Part shown: positions 1 to 11,971 of the stretch, in pieces
How the letters are laid out: each line of letters opens with the position of its first letter
How positions within the stretch are numbered: the first letter of the stretch is position 1
Assembly: GCA_022059125.1 (NCBI GenBank)
Contig: JAEUWY010000004.1
Coordinates: 930,001 to 994,000 of the forward strand
Source: Corynespora cassiicola
Taxonomy: Eukaryota > Ascomycota > Dothideomycetes > Pleosporales > Corynesporascaceae
Length of the DNA stretch: 64,000 bases
Direction of reading: 5' to 3'
The notes under the pieces: model-generated
What the model was told of the DNA's origin: nothing
What the model saw: the letters and a program-made list of their open reading frames with translations, nothing else
The model's database searches: none
Translations under genes and position numbers: made by a program

Positions 1-84
1 CAGCGCTAATCGCAAAAGGTGCTCATTTCAAACTTGGTATACAAATATTTACAGAGGAAATGAATTTATCATTTCATATGAGAT

Positions 85-857
85 TTACTGACCGAAAGTA
101 AACTCGGGAATCTCAATGGTGGTCACAGTCCATGTCTTGCCGCCGTCTGAGGTCGACATATCGCCGGTAACACCCTCGCCCTTGCCCATAGTCTTGATGT
201 AGTCGGGATCAGCAGAATCCAAGATGATCTTCGTATCCGTCCATGCTGGAGTTCGAGTTAGATGAAGTTGCCAAAGGACAAAGTTTCAACATACAGTGTG
301 CGGGCATGGTGCCACAGTTGGTCTCTGCACACTCCACGGCACTTCCCCAGCCCTGTGCTTGACCATCCTTCGTGGAGAGTGTGGAAACCTCATTGCCGTT
401 AATAGAGACGGTCTGGGTGTAGTTTCCGCTGGCATCATCAAATTTGTCTGAGGGTACCAGGTTAAAGACTGGTACTAGCTAGGTTGTAATAACGGCTCTT
501 ACAGTGCATTGTGATTTTGTCACCAGCGGCGGCGGTGGTAGGGTCGTCTTGGACTGGCATCTGGGTATTGGCCGAGGTACTCAAGAGCGTGTACGCATAC
601 ACATTCCAATCACTTGACCCTTGGTTGTCGGCGATTGACTGGATCAAATCGCCGTTCGAAGTGCCCATGCCCACCCACAGAGAGGCATCTCCCGCATTGT
701 TGCTCGGAGTCTTGGGGAGAACGAGGGTAGAGGTGGCTTCGCGAATCCAAGAACCGCTTCCAACGGGGCCGGTGGAGAAAGCTGGCCCCATGGCTGCCTC
801 AACGGAGGTAAATGCGGCGGCCGCAAATGCGGTAATGATCTGGCGAGAGGAAGGCAT
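85..857 (-). CDS. Secreted concanavalin A-like fold protein, possibly glutamic-peptidase-related
   Basis: Three exons read on the minus strand (857..503, 447..295, 245..85) give 222 aa; the introns are 55 and 49 nt with GTAAGA..CTCAG and GTATGT..CCAG borders. The N-terminus (MPSSRQIITAFAAAAFTSVEA) is a plausible signal peptide. The body has the alternating beta pattern seen in fungal concanavalin-A-like/eqolisin proteins: GSWIREATSTLVLP, then SLWVGMGTSNGDLIQS, a W-rich strand and a cysteine pair (VECAETNC). The G1 peptidase family needs a catalytic Gln and Glu; a Gln follows NGDLI, but I cannot place the Glu confidently, so peptidase activity is not claimed. It is probably extracellular. Exon structure is firm; function is a fold-level guess. 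Confidence 0.6.
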
Positions 858-2479
858 TTCGTACGGATCAGGATAGTCGGCTTGCTGTGAAGGTACTAAA
901 CAATTCGATGCGGAACTGGGGAAGAGAGAGGATGAAGATGTGTATTTAAATCTTCCTGCAGAGAATTCGAGATTGGATTACGGCAAGCCAGTTTCATCGC
1001 GACCGTATTGCCGTTACCCATGGCACGATGCAAGCCAGCACAGGCTCGAAGTGTGGAGTTCGGAGCATTTCGGCGCGCGTCACCTAGCATGAACTATCTC
1101 AATTTGGAACATATCACCTGTCGCCTTGCCCTTGCAGTGTGTCGCATTGTCGATCAACTGGTGAAATTAGAGGAGCGGTCTTGGATCAGGCTTCTTTTTC
1201 TCGGCGCCGCCTTGGCCACGGCCCCGCATTTGTTTCAAACGTCGCGGCTCTGATTTCCAATAACGAACCACCCTGCGATTGGATGTTGCGTATAAATCGC
1301 TTCATTTGTGGGTCAATGTTATTTTCGCGACATCGGGGAAAAAAAAGGCCGTGAATAAGCCCTGAAGTCGATTCCAATAAAGAAAGTTTCTCCTATCCGC
1401 TCATGATCACCGTATATGACCGCATTAAAAACGCAAATGTGCCTTTTACCATATTTCTCCTTCAATCTTGACTCACGAATATACCCACAACTAATGAAAT
1501 CGACTGTCCTGCAAATCCAGATAACAAGTTCAAAGCTCAACAATCTCAACTAAATAGAGGACAAAAAGAAATTCCGCAATGCGTGGTAATCTTCTCTTTT
1601 TGCCTTCTTAGAATCTTGCAGCTATTAAACATAGGGATTTCAAAATCATAATCAGCCCAGAATCGAAAACGGGCCTATTGCCTAGGTCACTGTAGTGATT
1701 TTCTTACAACTTTGCCGCCCAAGAGGAATTCACACGGTATATGCCTACATTAGCGTGATTCTATCATAGATGTGCCTCTACGGGCAAATTTTCGCTCATC
1801 GAACTTACCAGATCGTGGGAAAGGCTTTATAGATGCATATGCCAAGGACTTCGCCAAGGTGAACTGCTGCGCTACCTCATCTACACTGCCTTCCTCACCT
1901 TTCTACTTACACATCGAATGGAATCAAGAAACTATCTTCCGGTGGAACACGTACATTAATATTAAAGGGTCTATACGGAAGATGCGCTAATTCTGCCTGG
2001 TTAAGAAGTTTAGGCGCTAAGCTCGTTCACCCGCCTCCGAGGCAACAAACCTGTGATGCCATTCTAGGTACAAATTTCTCCATATTATTTGGCATAGTTC
2101 TAGTCTCACATGATACTTGATACAAGGAATGTTAATAACGAATATCCAGCGTGCCCATCCATAATCATAGACCTGCGAGATCGAACAACTGTGCCGCAAA
2201 GTGGTCAGTGCGTCGCTGCCTAATAAATACTCTACGAATTGAAATCTGGTCTTTCGCATGTAGTCTGTATAGTGTCATATTATATGACCCACGACAAGGC
2301 CACTGTAACTCCCTAACGAGACCTTATGCGAGATCGCAAGGTTTGTCAACGCTGAAGAGTGCTATGAGAGGACGGAATCGCTCAAGGCTTTGTGCCATGT
2401 GTGCCAAAGACTTCGCGACATTGCTTAGCCGGTGCTCTTTAGTGAAGTTTCAATCTATTGAGACTATTCTGAGCTCGAA
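858..2479. other. Intergenic, AT-rich, no gene recognised
   Basis: This contains the promoter side of the minus-strand secreted protein (a TATTTAAAT stretch lies about 85 bp upstream of its start). The remaining short ORFs on both strands show no domain pattern or splice-linked continuation. The sequence from about 1300 to 2480 is visibly AT-rich and may be decayed repeat DNA or the eroded front half of the F-box-like relic that follows. Confidence 0.5.
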
Positions 2480-3950
2480 ATGTGTCGTTTAATACAGGTT
2501 TCAACATCGATAGTGCGAAGAGAAGACCTGAGGACGTCAGTCAGGGGTGTGGAAGTCTACTTGGGTAGCGAGCCGCCAACGAGCATTCCCCAGGATATGG
2601 ATCTCACGTCACTTCAACAAGCATTATTCTGTCGTTATGGAGAAAGGAGCTACTTGAATTCTGGAGAACCTACCTTCATTTTCCCGCATTTTACTTCTTT
2701 CCTCTGCCTTCTGACGAATATCGAGATTCTTCAAATCAAAATGGATGATACCCAATCAGAGTGACCCCAAATCGCTGAGCTAACGCCAACTTTTCAAAGG
2801 ATTCGGGAGTTTAGTCTCTACTTTCCCGATGGTGATCAAGAGGATGAAATGGCCGATGAAACTTGTCTTGCGGCGATCTTTCAACTTCCTCAATTGCGCA
2901 CATTCAAACCCGAGCATGCCCAGCTATGGTACAGAGGAACTAGCGAAGAGGATAATGAGAATAGCGGCTAGAAGATTGCTAGCCAAGGGAAGATTTTTCT
3001 TATAAAGACAATCATAAAGACAATCATGATCGGTATGATGTCAGTGAATCTCGATTCCATGAAAACAAGGGTAATAGCCAGTCTTTCAGCCCCGATTTTA
3101 TCAATCTCAAAAATTCAAATCCAAAAACTAATCAAATTTTAGGAGAGAATGCTCATCATGTACCCAGCTAATTCGAACAAGACTCGTTAAGCGTTGAACA
3201 TTTCCATCTGGTGGATTGTTTGGCGGACAATGAAACCTTGAGCCAATGGATTCTCGCTTGTGGCCGACTTGTCAGTTTTATATACAGGGTTAGCGGCCAT
3301 AGCAACAATGATCATGATGCTGACTACGACGATGGGGTTCCAGTAGAAAACAATGTTGATGTGGGGTCGCTGCATCATGCCCTATCCCAACACACCAACA
3401 CTCTGGAATGCCTGTCATTGAAGTTTATCGCTGATTTCAGTAAAATTATGAACTATGGAGTGATTAAACCTTTTAATGGCCCTCTTTTGGATCCTTCAAG
3501 AAGTTGAAAACTCTTGCGTTGGAGCATCGGCGAATGACCGTCCAAGGTTTACCCTCTTCGTTGGAGGAGCTCAGCATATATGACTGCCGCGATATCATCA
3601 GCTACGATAAGCTGAGCGGGTGGATTGACATAAAAGATGGCTTTCCCAAAATCAAGACTGTTGATGTCATTGTCACAGATCATTGTAAAAGTGCTTAGAG
3701 GGTGTGTGAGTATTATGGCCCTCCGGGGTTTAGATGGGCTTACGGGGATCATTCCGCGAGAATCTACGACAGAGCTGGCTTTGACCTGGTTATTTGGTTC
3801 AACGAATATCTTCGGGGATATCCATCTGCATCGGTACGTTTTTTTTTTTTTTTGGGGGGGGGGGGGGGGGGGAATTAGTGGTGCATCGTCAATAGCGAAT
3901 AAGACATTTCTAATAATGTCGATCAGCATTCTGAGGTTAAAACGGAACTA
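2480..3950 (+). pseudogene. Decayed F-box/LRR-like fungal gene
   Basis: A chain of protein-like segments on the plus strand is interrupted by stops and one frame change. Segment 1 (2480-2761) includes VRREDLRTSVRGVEVYLGS, typical of fungal F-box/LRR proteins after the F-box. An in-frame TGA at 2762 is followed in the same frame by IREFSLYFPDGD and LAAIFQLPQLRTF up to about 2968. A further segment (3181-3504) holds ALSQHTNTLECLSLKFI. The reading then shifts frame near 3490-3505 into FKKLKTLALEHRR and LPSSLEELSIYDC, the classic LRR-like end of this family. A last piece (about 3720-3835) stops at a T15G19 homopolymer block. No F-box itself was found upstream. Several unrecognised introns could rescue parts of it, but the combination of stops and frameshift favours a relic. 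Confidence 0.5.
3839..3872. repeat. T15-G19 homopolymer junction
   Basis: Fifteen T are followed directly by nineteen G with no interruption, just after a GTACG that could be an intron donor. Such a block is unusual in this GC-balanced context and may be a replication-slippage product or an assembly/library artefact. Confidence 0.9.
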
Positions 3951-3951
3951 G

Positions 3952-4206
3952 ATTCTAATAGGGGGAAAAATACGAAAGGAAGAATATCCTGATTTCCATG
4001 CAAATGAAGCCTACTGTGGGGATGAAAAGAGCAAAAGTTATAGTCCCGTTCTCGAACGGGCAATGGAAGAGGGCTTACCTGATAGTGATTTTGATGACCA
4101 GGGGAGCATCTTTCAGATTGATCTGGGTCAAGGAAAGAAGAAAAAGAAAAAGAAGAAATTTTCAGCAATGATTGATGACTACACACAGGGAAATAAAAGA
4201 AACTGA
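3952..4206 (+). CDS. Short lysine-rich open segment, possible last exon
   Basis: An open frame without its own convincing start runs from just after a CTAG (possible intron acceptor, 3948-3951) to TGA at 4204. It encodes about 84 aa, acidic then strongly basic: EEGLPDSDFDDQGSIFQIDLG followed by eight Lys and FSAMIDDYTQGNKRN. It might be the terminal exon of the F-box-like relic or of an unrelated lost gene. No family is recognised; expression is unknown. Confidence 0.25.
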   Translation: MLIGGKIRKEEYPDFHANEAYCGDEKSKSYSPVLERAMEEGLPDSDFDDQGSIFQIDLGQGKKKKKKKKFSAMIDDYTQGNKRN

Positions 4207-4486
4207 TGGAGAAGGCAGGAATTGGCTTTCTGGAAATATGACTCGACACTGAAAAATATTAGACTCTACATTCGAATTTCCCATATGGGTATATGTTGTC
4301 CAGGCGAGAGGTCACTAGTACCCCAAACTTGTCGAGGTCAATGCACCAATGAGATGTGAGACCCACCTTGAATTATGATTATTCCTTTACCATGAACTTA
4401 CAGACATTGATAATATGGAACAAAATATTATAGCACAACAGAATCGCTATTCCTATTGACCTGACGCCTGATTTGAAGTACAAAAG

Positions 4487-6619
4487 TCAATTTAGCTCAT
4501 TGCCCACCAATCTCCCTTCATCCAACCAATTCTCCAGATTTCGTTTCCCTATTTTCTCGTCCTTGATATCGTGTTTCTTCTTCAGATGCTCTTTGTATTG
4601 ACTTTCGGAGATGAAAAAGCGCCCGCCTTTACTATGACACTGGCCCCAGGAACAAATACGGCTGTACAAGATATGGTTGACCTTGGTCTCTGTCTCCCAA
4701 AAATACTCGTGGTCATCGAATGCATGTTCTCGGAGGTCGTTCCGCGTCATGAAAGTTTTTGCGACTCTGCATCCACTCTCTGGGCATCTGTATTGCAGAT
4801 TGCTAGCGTAGCTTTCCCATCGCTCGGTGCATGCGCGTTTTCGACGTATCAGAACGAGAATTCTCGCGCACTCCAGCAAATTCCGGTGTACTTCATCCTT
4901 TTTTATATAGTCCTTTGTACGATCCAAGAGCTGCTTCTTGGTTACATAGCCATTGTCGCCTTTCCATTCGTCAAGTGGAATGTCTTTCATGCCCCCTTCA
5001 GGGTTGAAACGATGATATATGAATCTGCGCTGGATTGCCCTATCTTTTGAGGTCTTAATCATCAAATTATGTGTCTTTTCTGACTGAGCGATGAGTTTTG
5101 GCAATTCGCTGAGAATGGCGAAAGTATCTTTCAGATGTCCCAGCCGACTAGACGATGATTTTTTCTGTGCAAGTGTGTTCGGTAGGTTCTCGTCGTATTT
5201 TCCTGTTCCTAATGACAAAACCAGTTGAACTGGCTGACGGTGCATCTGTTCCACTTCGATCAGCGCAACTGAGGCAGGATTGTTCTCAAAGAACGCTCCA
5301 TCCTTGAATTTGCGTCCTCCGAATTCTATGGTCTTGAAGTAAAGTGGGGCGGCCGAGGTTGCTCGCGCAACTTTCCAAATAGGGAAATGGTGTGCATGGC
5401 CAGGGTTTAGGGGTTTCTCGTCTTCTTCAACCTCGTACTGCCAGGGAAGTGGGTGGTCATAGCTACGAAACAGGTAGCCAGCATTACTCGGGTTACTTCC
5501 TTTCTTCTGTTCGTGAGCAACTACTATACTGAAAATTTGTCAGTCACCAGTTCGGAGATAATTTAGGAGCTACTTTACGTTCTACATCTCGACGTGTCCC
5601 ACGCCAATGGAACCTCTTCTTCTTCAGAACGCTTTGCCTGTAACTTAAGCAATGTTTCTTCCTTGAAAGCACCTTTCTTGATAACTTTCCTCAAGGCAGC
5701 CTCAATATTTATCGTCTTGTATTGGGGCCGAATGATGCCCATTGCCTTGATAGAATGAAAATGTCGGTGTTTGGCGAATACCTCGTTTCCAACCAGATCA
5801 TATTGTTCTAATGCATCGTCAATGTTCATCTCTAGCCGCGATAGCATTATTGCACTGAGACTGTGATATAATTTAGTGTTTGAGCCCCAAATACCATGTT
5901 GCTATGTAGCTTACCCGCCAGTACTGGTCCCAGCAATGTAATCGAAGTAATGATGCGGCTTGAAATCTCCCACTTTTCCCTTAAAGGTTTCCTCAACGCT
6001 CTTGTCTATTATTTCAAGACTTTCGTATCTGGGCTTCTGAATTCCGATTTTCCAGTTGTTTTTCTCTACTTGGGGTCCTTGCCAATGGTATGTGGCACTA
6101 CTGGCATGATGTTCATCATAGTAACATAAATTTTTGTCTTCGCGCTCATTAGGTATGGTAGAAGTCTGAAATTTGCGTTAGCAAAACAGTGGCTCTGGGT
6201 TCGAGTCTTCTTTATCGTACCTCGTAGCCTTCTCTGAGCCCAGTTTCAATCTCCGAAACAAGATGCAGGAGTCGCTTCAAGAGAAGCAAAGAAGCATACC
6301 CGCGTATCCCTCCCCCATCTAGTATTCTGTCAGTAGAATTGATATATGGTCAGACCAAAGACTATTACCTAATGATAATATGATCTTTCTTGCCCAAGGT
6401 GAGTCCACATTGGAGTCTGAGCAATTTACTCGATCGCGCAGAGGTGGAATTACTGCATAGAAAATTAATAAGCAAGAACAGCCGCAAAACTCACAAGAGC
6501 ATCTACTTACCTCGACGAGCCGGGCTAGCATTCCTGGAGCTAGAAGGACTTTCACTTCTAGAGCTGTAATGCCTCTGTAGATAGCCTTCACGGGGAAGAC
6601 TCAGTTTACCAGTGGTCAT
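4487..6619 (-). CDS. Patatin-like phospholipase with C-terminal C2H2-like fingers
   Basis: Six exons (6619..6511, 6452..6369, 6318..6221, 6165..5915, 5854..5579, 5528..4487) join in phase to 619 aa. All patatin hallmarks are present and reside on different exons: oxyanion loop LDGGGIRGYASLLLL (about 65-80), nucleophile elbow GTSTGGAIMLSRL (about 180-192) and the catalytic Asp in FKDGAFFENNP (about 340). The family hydrolyses acyl chains of phospholipids or galactolipids with a Ser-Asp dyad. After the domain comes a basic helix region and two zinc-finger-like motifs: C-x4-C-x14-H-x4-H starting RCPESGC, and C-x4-C-x16-H-x4-H starting ICSWGQC. No signal peptide or membrane segment is seen, so it is probably cytosolic or nuclear. 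Patatins are frequent effector domains of fungal NLR-like proteins; here the enzyme stands without NACHT or repeat domains. Confidence 0.88.
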
Positions 6620-8029
6620 ATCTGTGTATAGTTGCACAAGGCTGAGAAACCAAATCTTTTGTTTTTTAATCTATGTTGACTAGATGGGGTGCAAAAGGTT
6701 TCCAGCGCTGCTATATAAAAGGCTATAAGACGCGCTGTTGCACCCATCCTCTGAGCCTCAAAAATCCGGAATAGCCCCCACTGCGGGCCTGAAAGCCTAG
6801 GTGGAGGCTGAGAGCATCAAAAATGTCAGCTCCGGGAGAACGGAGAGCGGCGCTATTTTCTGACACTCTAATAATGACCAATGATAGTACAGATACCATT
6901 TGTTCCGTGGCGGCTGATACTTGGCAGCCACACAAAGGTGCAGTTTTATAACACTCAGTTGACTTTTGCAGCAGGTGGATGACCAGGCAACATTGATGGG
7001 TGCTGACGCTTCCTGCAAGCTAAGACCGCATGGCAAAAATTCTGGGGGATACATACCTAGGTAGACATCTAGGCATTTTAGAATAAATCGAATCCAAATA
7101 AAAGTCGCGCAGTACTACAGCTTTTATACTAAAACTATCTTTTTAAAAAAACCACAAAGAAATTTAATAGGGAATGATGATTGTGAATACAAACTAATGT
7201 TAATAGACTCTACATTTACCACATCGCAACAAACTACTAGATAGATATACCGTTGAAATTGTTCTTCTTAGTATGTAACTAGGAGATTTAGAATCTATAC
7301 CAAATCCATCCGCATCATCTAAACGACAGATTAAAGACCCTTCGCGTGAGCAGGAGGGCATCGTTGAGGCTCAACCACCACCAATAGCAACCGCGCAGTA
7401 CAGTAAGCCCCTCTCATAGCCTCCACCCAGCTAGCTGACGCCCCACCCATCCACCCACAAGACCATCGGTTAATCCATGTCCATCGTCCTCCAAACACCG
7501 CCCCATCGAGCTGAACCAGACCCCGCGTACGCCGAAAACTACAGTTCCTATCTTCATCAAACCTCATTGGCTGCGCAACTGAACGCCATATTCCGCAGTC
7601 ACATATCGGTCATGAAAAAATATACTTAGAGCAGAGAGGTTACAGCCACAGTCTGAGGATTGGCAGGTCCTCGAGCTACGGCCGTGCGTCATGTGTAACA
7701 CGGCTGTGAAATGGCGCGACCACCTCGTATTTGATTTATACCATCAGAAGTTCCTTCTCTGAGCCTCGGATTACAAAATTCGAAGATTCTCATAATAAAG
7801 GTACCAATATGATGAAACCCCTTATAAGTATTGTATTATAGTCTACCCTCCCTACCTCTCCAACAAAAGAAAGATCTTACAGTATGTATCTTAGCACATT
7901 TTTCTCCACTAATAATATATTCTTACCCATCCAACAATACAAAAAAGAAACGTAGGGAGAAAAAGCGAGTGGGTATCAATACATCTCGAATCCCACAACC
8001 ACCCACGCCCCTCCTCCAGGCGCCCCCCA
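6620..8029. other. Intergenic, AT-rich, no gene recognised
   Basis: Promoter side of the patatin gene on the right of its start, and the 3' flank of the large hydrolase at the other end. AT-rich patches (7080-7320, 7740-7960) contain no spliceable coding sequence that I could recognise. A TATATAAAA lies at 6712-6720 on the plus strand. Small ORFs here look random. Confidence 0.5.
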
Positions 8030-11000
8030 TCAAGCCTTCCCATTCCCATTAGCCAACGTATTCAAATCCTCCTGCGCCGTCTCAAACCGCTCAATCTCCG
8101 GTCGTGGACTCTTAAAATCCTCAGTCTCAGCATCAGACCTATCCTCCACCGTCTTGAGTTCTCCATTCATCGCAGTCTCAAAGCGCTCGATGAGAGGCCT
8201 TTCCTCCTTCTCCTTCTCCTTCTCCGCTTGTCCATCCTGCACGCCATCAACAGCCCCAATTCCTTTATCCTTCTCCTCAAACTCATTCAATCCCGGAGTC
8301 GCAACGCTCAAACTCTGCAACGTGATCGTACTCGCATTGACCTCCCTCCCCTCTGCATCCTGGACCTTGAGGCGGAACGGGTACGCGATCCCGCCACGGG
8401 TAGGCCTTGTGCTCAGGGTGTCGGTTTGCGGGATGAGCGTCGGCGGGCTCTGCGGTCTTTCCCCGTCTATAGATACATTGACGCTCGGGACGAGAGCCTC
8501 GGCGCTGCTAACTTCGCTGGTCGATGATGGCAAGGGCGATGCTTTGCGCTCTGGCGCTATGGCGGTTGCCTCGGCGAGGCCTGGGTGCTGAGGGGCCAGG
8601 TGCGTGAGATCGTCCGTTGAGGGGACGATCTGGCCCCTATCAGTCACGGAAGAAACGCGGGACCTCGACCTGGACCTCGACACGGTACGGTTGAGAATGT
8701 TGAGCTTGCGGCCGGATTTGCGTTGAGGTGATGGTTTGCAGTCTGCTGTCCCATCAATTGGGGGCTGATCGGGCTTCTGTTCGGTCTTGGAGGGATCGGC
8801 TAGCTCTGGGGCGCGTTCTGCTTTGCCTTCTCGAACAATCTACACGTGTATTAGCCAGGGTAACAAGGTGAGAGAGTGAGGTGACCTACTGTGACTTCGT
8901 CGTGTTTTGATCCCCACAGACTCCATAGCGCCATTCCCCAACTCTTTTTGCTTGCTTTTTGACCCTTCATTCCCTTCACGCGTCGACCCGCAAGTGCTGT
9001 CGGTGGGGGCTTCTCCCCATCAAAGCCCTCGTACCCCAATTGCAACTCTTTCATCCGCTGCTTCTGAATCTTGATCTTCTGCTTGGCAAATTTGCTGTTC
9101 CATTTCTGTTGCGCGTTCATCCACTTGCCCACCGGACCAGGTTTTGGGGCACCGATTGCAATTGTTGGCATGTTTAGAGCCTCCAGCTCATCAGCAGGCG
9201 CAAGAGGATATATACGACCGTGCCTGTCGATGCGCTGACGAATCATGTGGTTTTCAAAGGCAGGAAGCGAATCGCCGGCTTTCCCAACTCTAGAGCCTTG
9301 CTCTTTCTTGGTGGCGCTTTCGAAATTTACATGCTGTGCGCTCTGTGGCATGCTCAACTTGATGGCGTCAGGCGATGGATTGCCGTCGGAGTCAGAAGAG
9401 GTGGAGCCATGGCTAACGAGTGAAATGCTGTCATCGTCTAGAATATCAATGGTTGTTTTCTGTGCTCGAGCGAGAGCCCATGCGCCGAACTGGGCAATGC
9501 TGCGATACATGTGTTTCGCAGGCCGGGTGAAACTGAGCGTGGGTGCGACGTGACAAAGGTCGTCCCATACTTGTAGCTGTACGTTTGTTGGTCTATATTT
9601 GGCGGCTTGCTCCTCGATGGCCTCTGCTGTGAGATGGTTTGACGGGGGCGGTTTGTAGGCAAGCGGTTGCGCAGCCTTGTGCGCAATGTATATTTGCTCA
9701 TCGCGTAGTAGCTCTCCGCCTCCGACCTGGATGAGAAGTGGGGGCAGACCACCCAAGCTCGGCTGGAGGGCAGGCGAGACTAGCGGATGGGTGATGAGAT
9801 GATTCGCGGCGTAGAGTTGAATCTGATCCTTGATCTCGATACGCGAATCGTCGAGCTGTACAGCAAGCAATCCCTTGGGGCCAATGCTATATTTTCCATC
9901 AGGGGAGACAAACGTATCCGCATCGTCGTTTGAGGGCTGCAACAACGCGTCGACATCGGGCCGATCATTGGATCGGACGGAAAAGCCTCGGACGCGTTCT
10001 GCCTCGGCCTCCTTCTTCGCTTCCCGCTCCTCCTTGGCTGGCCTGGATAGAGAGATGCGATGTGGTTTTTGTTCTTTCTTCTGTTCAGAGCGTCCAGTAT
10101 TTCGTTCGAGCTCGAGCAAATCATCGGCATTTGGGGGCGCTAGATAAATGTCAGAAAAGCCTCAGCTTTACTCTTTGGTGTACCTACGCCAACTAGGACT
10201 GGGTTTGTGGACAAAGCCGTGGGCGGGAATGTAGTCAAGCTTGCCGTCTCCGCCAAGACTAGGGAAGCTGTGGGTGAGATCAACCCAAGGGCTGATGAGA
10301 ATGGCTCCCGCAGGAAGAGGGATGCCTTGATCACGCAGCGTCACTAGTATGCTCAACACCATACCACCCCCAGCAGAGTCGCCGGCAAGGACGATTGTAG
10401 AAGGATCGTGTTTCGCTTCGAGCAAGTAAAGATATGCAGCCAAACCTGTTGACGTATGAGAATCTGCCTTCTCGGATGAAAACGGGGGATACTTACAGTC
10501 CATGAGCCCGCACGGAAATGGGAATTGCGGTGCTAGCCTGTATCGCGGAGCCAACACCCTCGCCTTGAGTTTCCGCGCGTGTCGCTGCATCTGATAACGA
10601 TGCTCGTCCACGCTGCCAAAGAAATATGCTCCCCCATGCACGTACAGCATGACACGCTGCCCCTTTGTGTTTTCGGATTTCCTACGCTCCTCGTAGTCCT
10701 TCTTCATCTCGATCCACTCGGCCTTGAGGGTTGTGTTTTCCCTGCGCCATTGCCACCATGTCTGCCCCCCGATGGCCTTGATGCCCTCGGGGCCCAGCTG
10801 AGCGCGGATGAGGTCGGCCGAACGGTCCAGCTGGGCATTGGGGACTTCAATCTCCTGGTCGTGGACCCAATGCGGGACGGGCACCCATTGCGAGGTAAAA
10901 GCCTGGAGTTCGTCGACGGTATGATAGGAGGCGTATGTGAGGAATCGGCGAATAAGCTCGAGGCCCTCGTGGTACGATATGTGGGCCGTGGGTTTCTCGC

Positions 11001-11175
11001 GGAGGGGCCCACGGTTGAGATAGTGCGAGATGTACGTCTCGATTACCGTGGGGGTGACGGCGGCGCCGACCGAGATGGTGTTGACGGGCATGGAGGGCGT
11101 CGGCGGGAAAAGGAGCAGAGGGGTGAGAAGTGGATATGGGTAGGTGGGCAGGTGGCCGGCGCTCCGCCCCAGCAC
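8030..11175 (-). CDS. Large alpha/beta hydrolase (HSL-type lipase/esterase)
   Basis: Four exons (11175..10497, 10445..10188, 10139..8890, 8839..8030) with introns of 51, 48 and 50 nt join in phase to 998 aa. The second intron uses the GTAGGT donor; the alternative GTACAC donor 4 nt later leads to a stop. The hydrolase core is clear: HGG oxyanion motif in LYVHGGAYFFGS (about 175), nucleophile GDSAGGG (about 255), and a downstream WDDLCHVAP supplying the His; an Asp in GGELLRDEQIY is the likely third residue. A long insertion (KEEREAKKEAEAERVRG) splits the fold between nucleophile and His. The C-terminal 400 residues are low-complexity, basic then Ser/Thr-rich, probably regulatory. A downstream Met (MPVNTISVG, residue 29) is an alternative start. 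The hydrophobic N-terminus could be a membrane anchor. Substrate unknown. Confidence 0.88.
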
Positions 11176-11971
11176 GTGTGCAAAACAACGGCAGGGAAAT
11201 TGCGGGGGGTGAATGCTAGAAAAACAGAAGAGCCATGTTCAAGGCGGATGGCAAAGTGTCATCCGACGCAGGGCAACAGCTAGCCCGAGGATTCAACAAT
11301 GTTTAAACATGTGGAGACGGCGCCCCAGATCTCCATGCAGGGGGCCGGAGCTTGGGCCGCGCCTACGTCATGGACCGCGGAACGCCCGCTTTGGGCCCTC
11401 AACCTCGCCCGCCTTGGAACAGCCGCGCTGGATGCAGTTTTTTTCTGCACGGTGCTTTTGCTGCTTCTGACCTGGCCCTCCGACACTGGCGGCACGTCCA
11501 GCTTGCCCGCCCTGCTCCCGATATGTCGTCCCCGCCGTCCCGAGCATCCTCCCGCGCATCGTGGCATCGTGGCATCGTCAACGTCATCTGTGCATTCAGG
11601 AGACGGGTAATCTCGTAAACATACATGCCCCGGTTTTCATAAACAAATCGCGTTTTTCCTTTCCCCTTCCAACGTGGTCATGCGTTCGCAGGAAGCATGG
11701 CCGCGGGAGCACGCTTTGTGGCGTTGGCCAGTGGCAGCATCATCCTCGTCACGCATCAGCACCTCGTATCCAGCCGCCTTCCCTTCATCAATCAATCTTC
11801 ATCGCATCTGAGCCCCCGGCCTTTCAGATCAGTTTCATTCCGACGCACATCATCAACCCCTATGTCAATCGTCCCGTCTCTATTCACTTCTCTCCCGCCA
11901 TCACGTGTTGCTGCATCGAAAGGCGCCATACTGGGGAGTGTGGACTCTGGGCCATGGACTAATCTAAAACA
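11176..11971. other. Intergenic region, no gene recognised
   Basis: Upstream region of the alpha/beta hydrolase. It is GC-rich near 11300-11560 and has overlapping open frames on both strands (for instance plus 11299-11610), but these show no domain, mutual exclusion or intron evidence and are typical of GC-rich random ORFs. Confidence 0.5.

Noticed and set aside
6185..6215. GGTTCGAGTC resembling a tRNA T-loop
   Set aside because: No acceptor stem, anticodon arm or D-arm can be built around it, and it falls in an intron of the patatin gene.
6682..6749. GATGGGGTGCA / TGCACCCATC as terminal inverted repeats of a small transposon
   Set aside because: The arms differ by one base, no target-site duplication is seen and nothing coding lies between.
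10140..10187. Alternative GTACAC donor for the second intron of the alpha/beta hydrolase
   Set aside because: It shifts phase and meets a stop within a few codons; the GTAGGT donor 4 nt upstream keeps the frame.
11299..11610. 103 aa plus-strand frame with a hydrophobic stretch
   Set aside because: It overlaps other frames of equal length on both strands in GC-rich DNA and shows no domain or splice signals.
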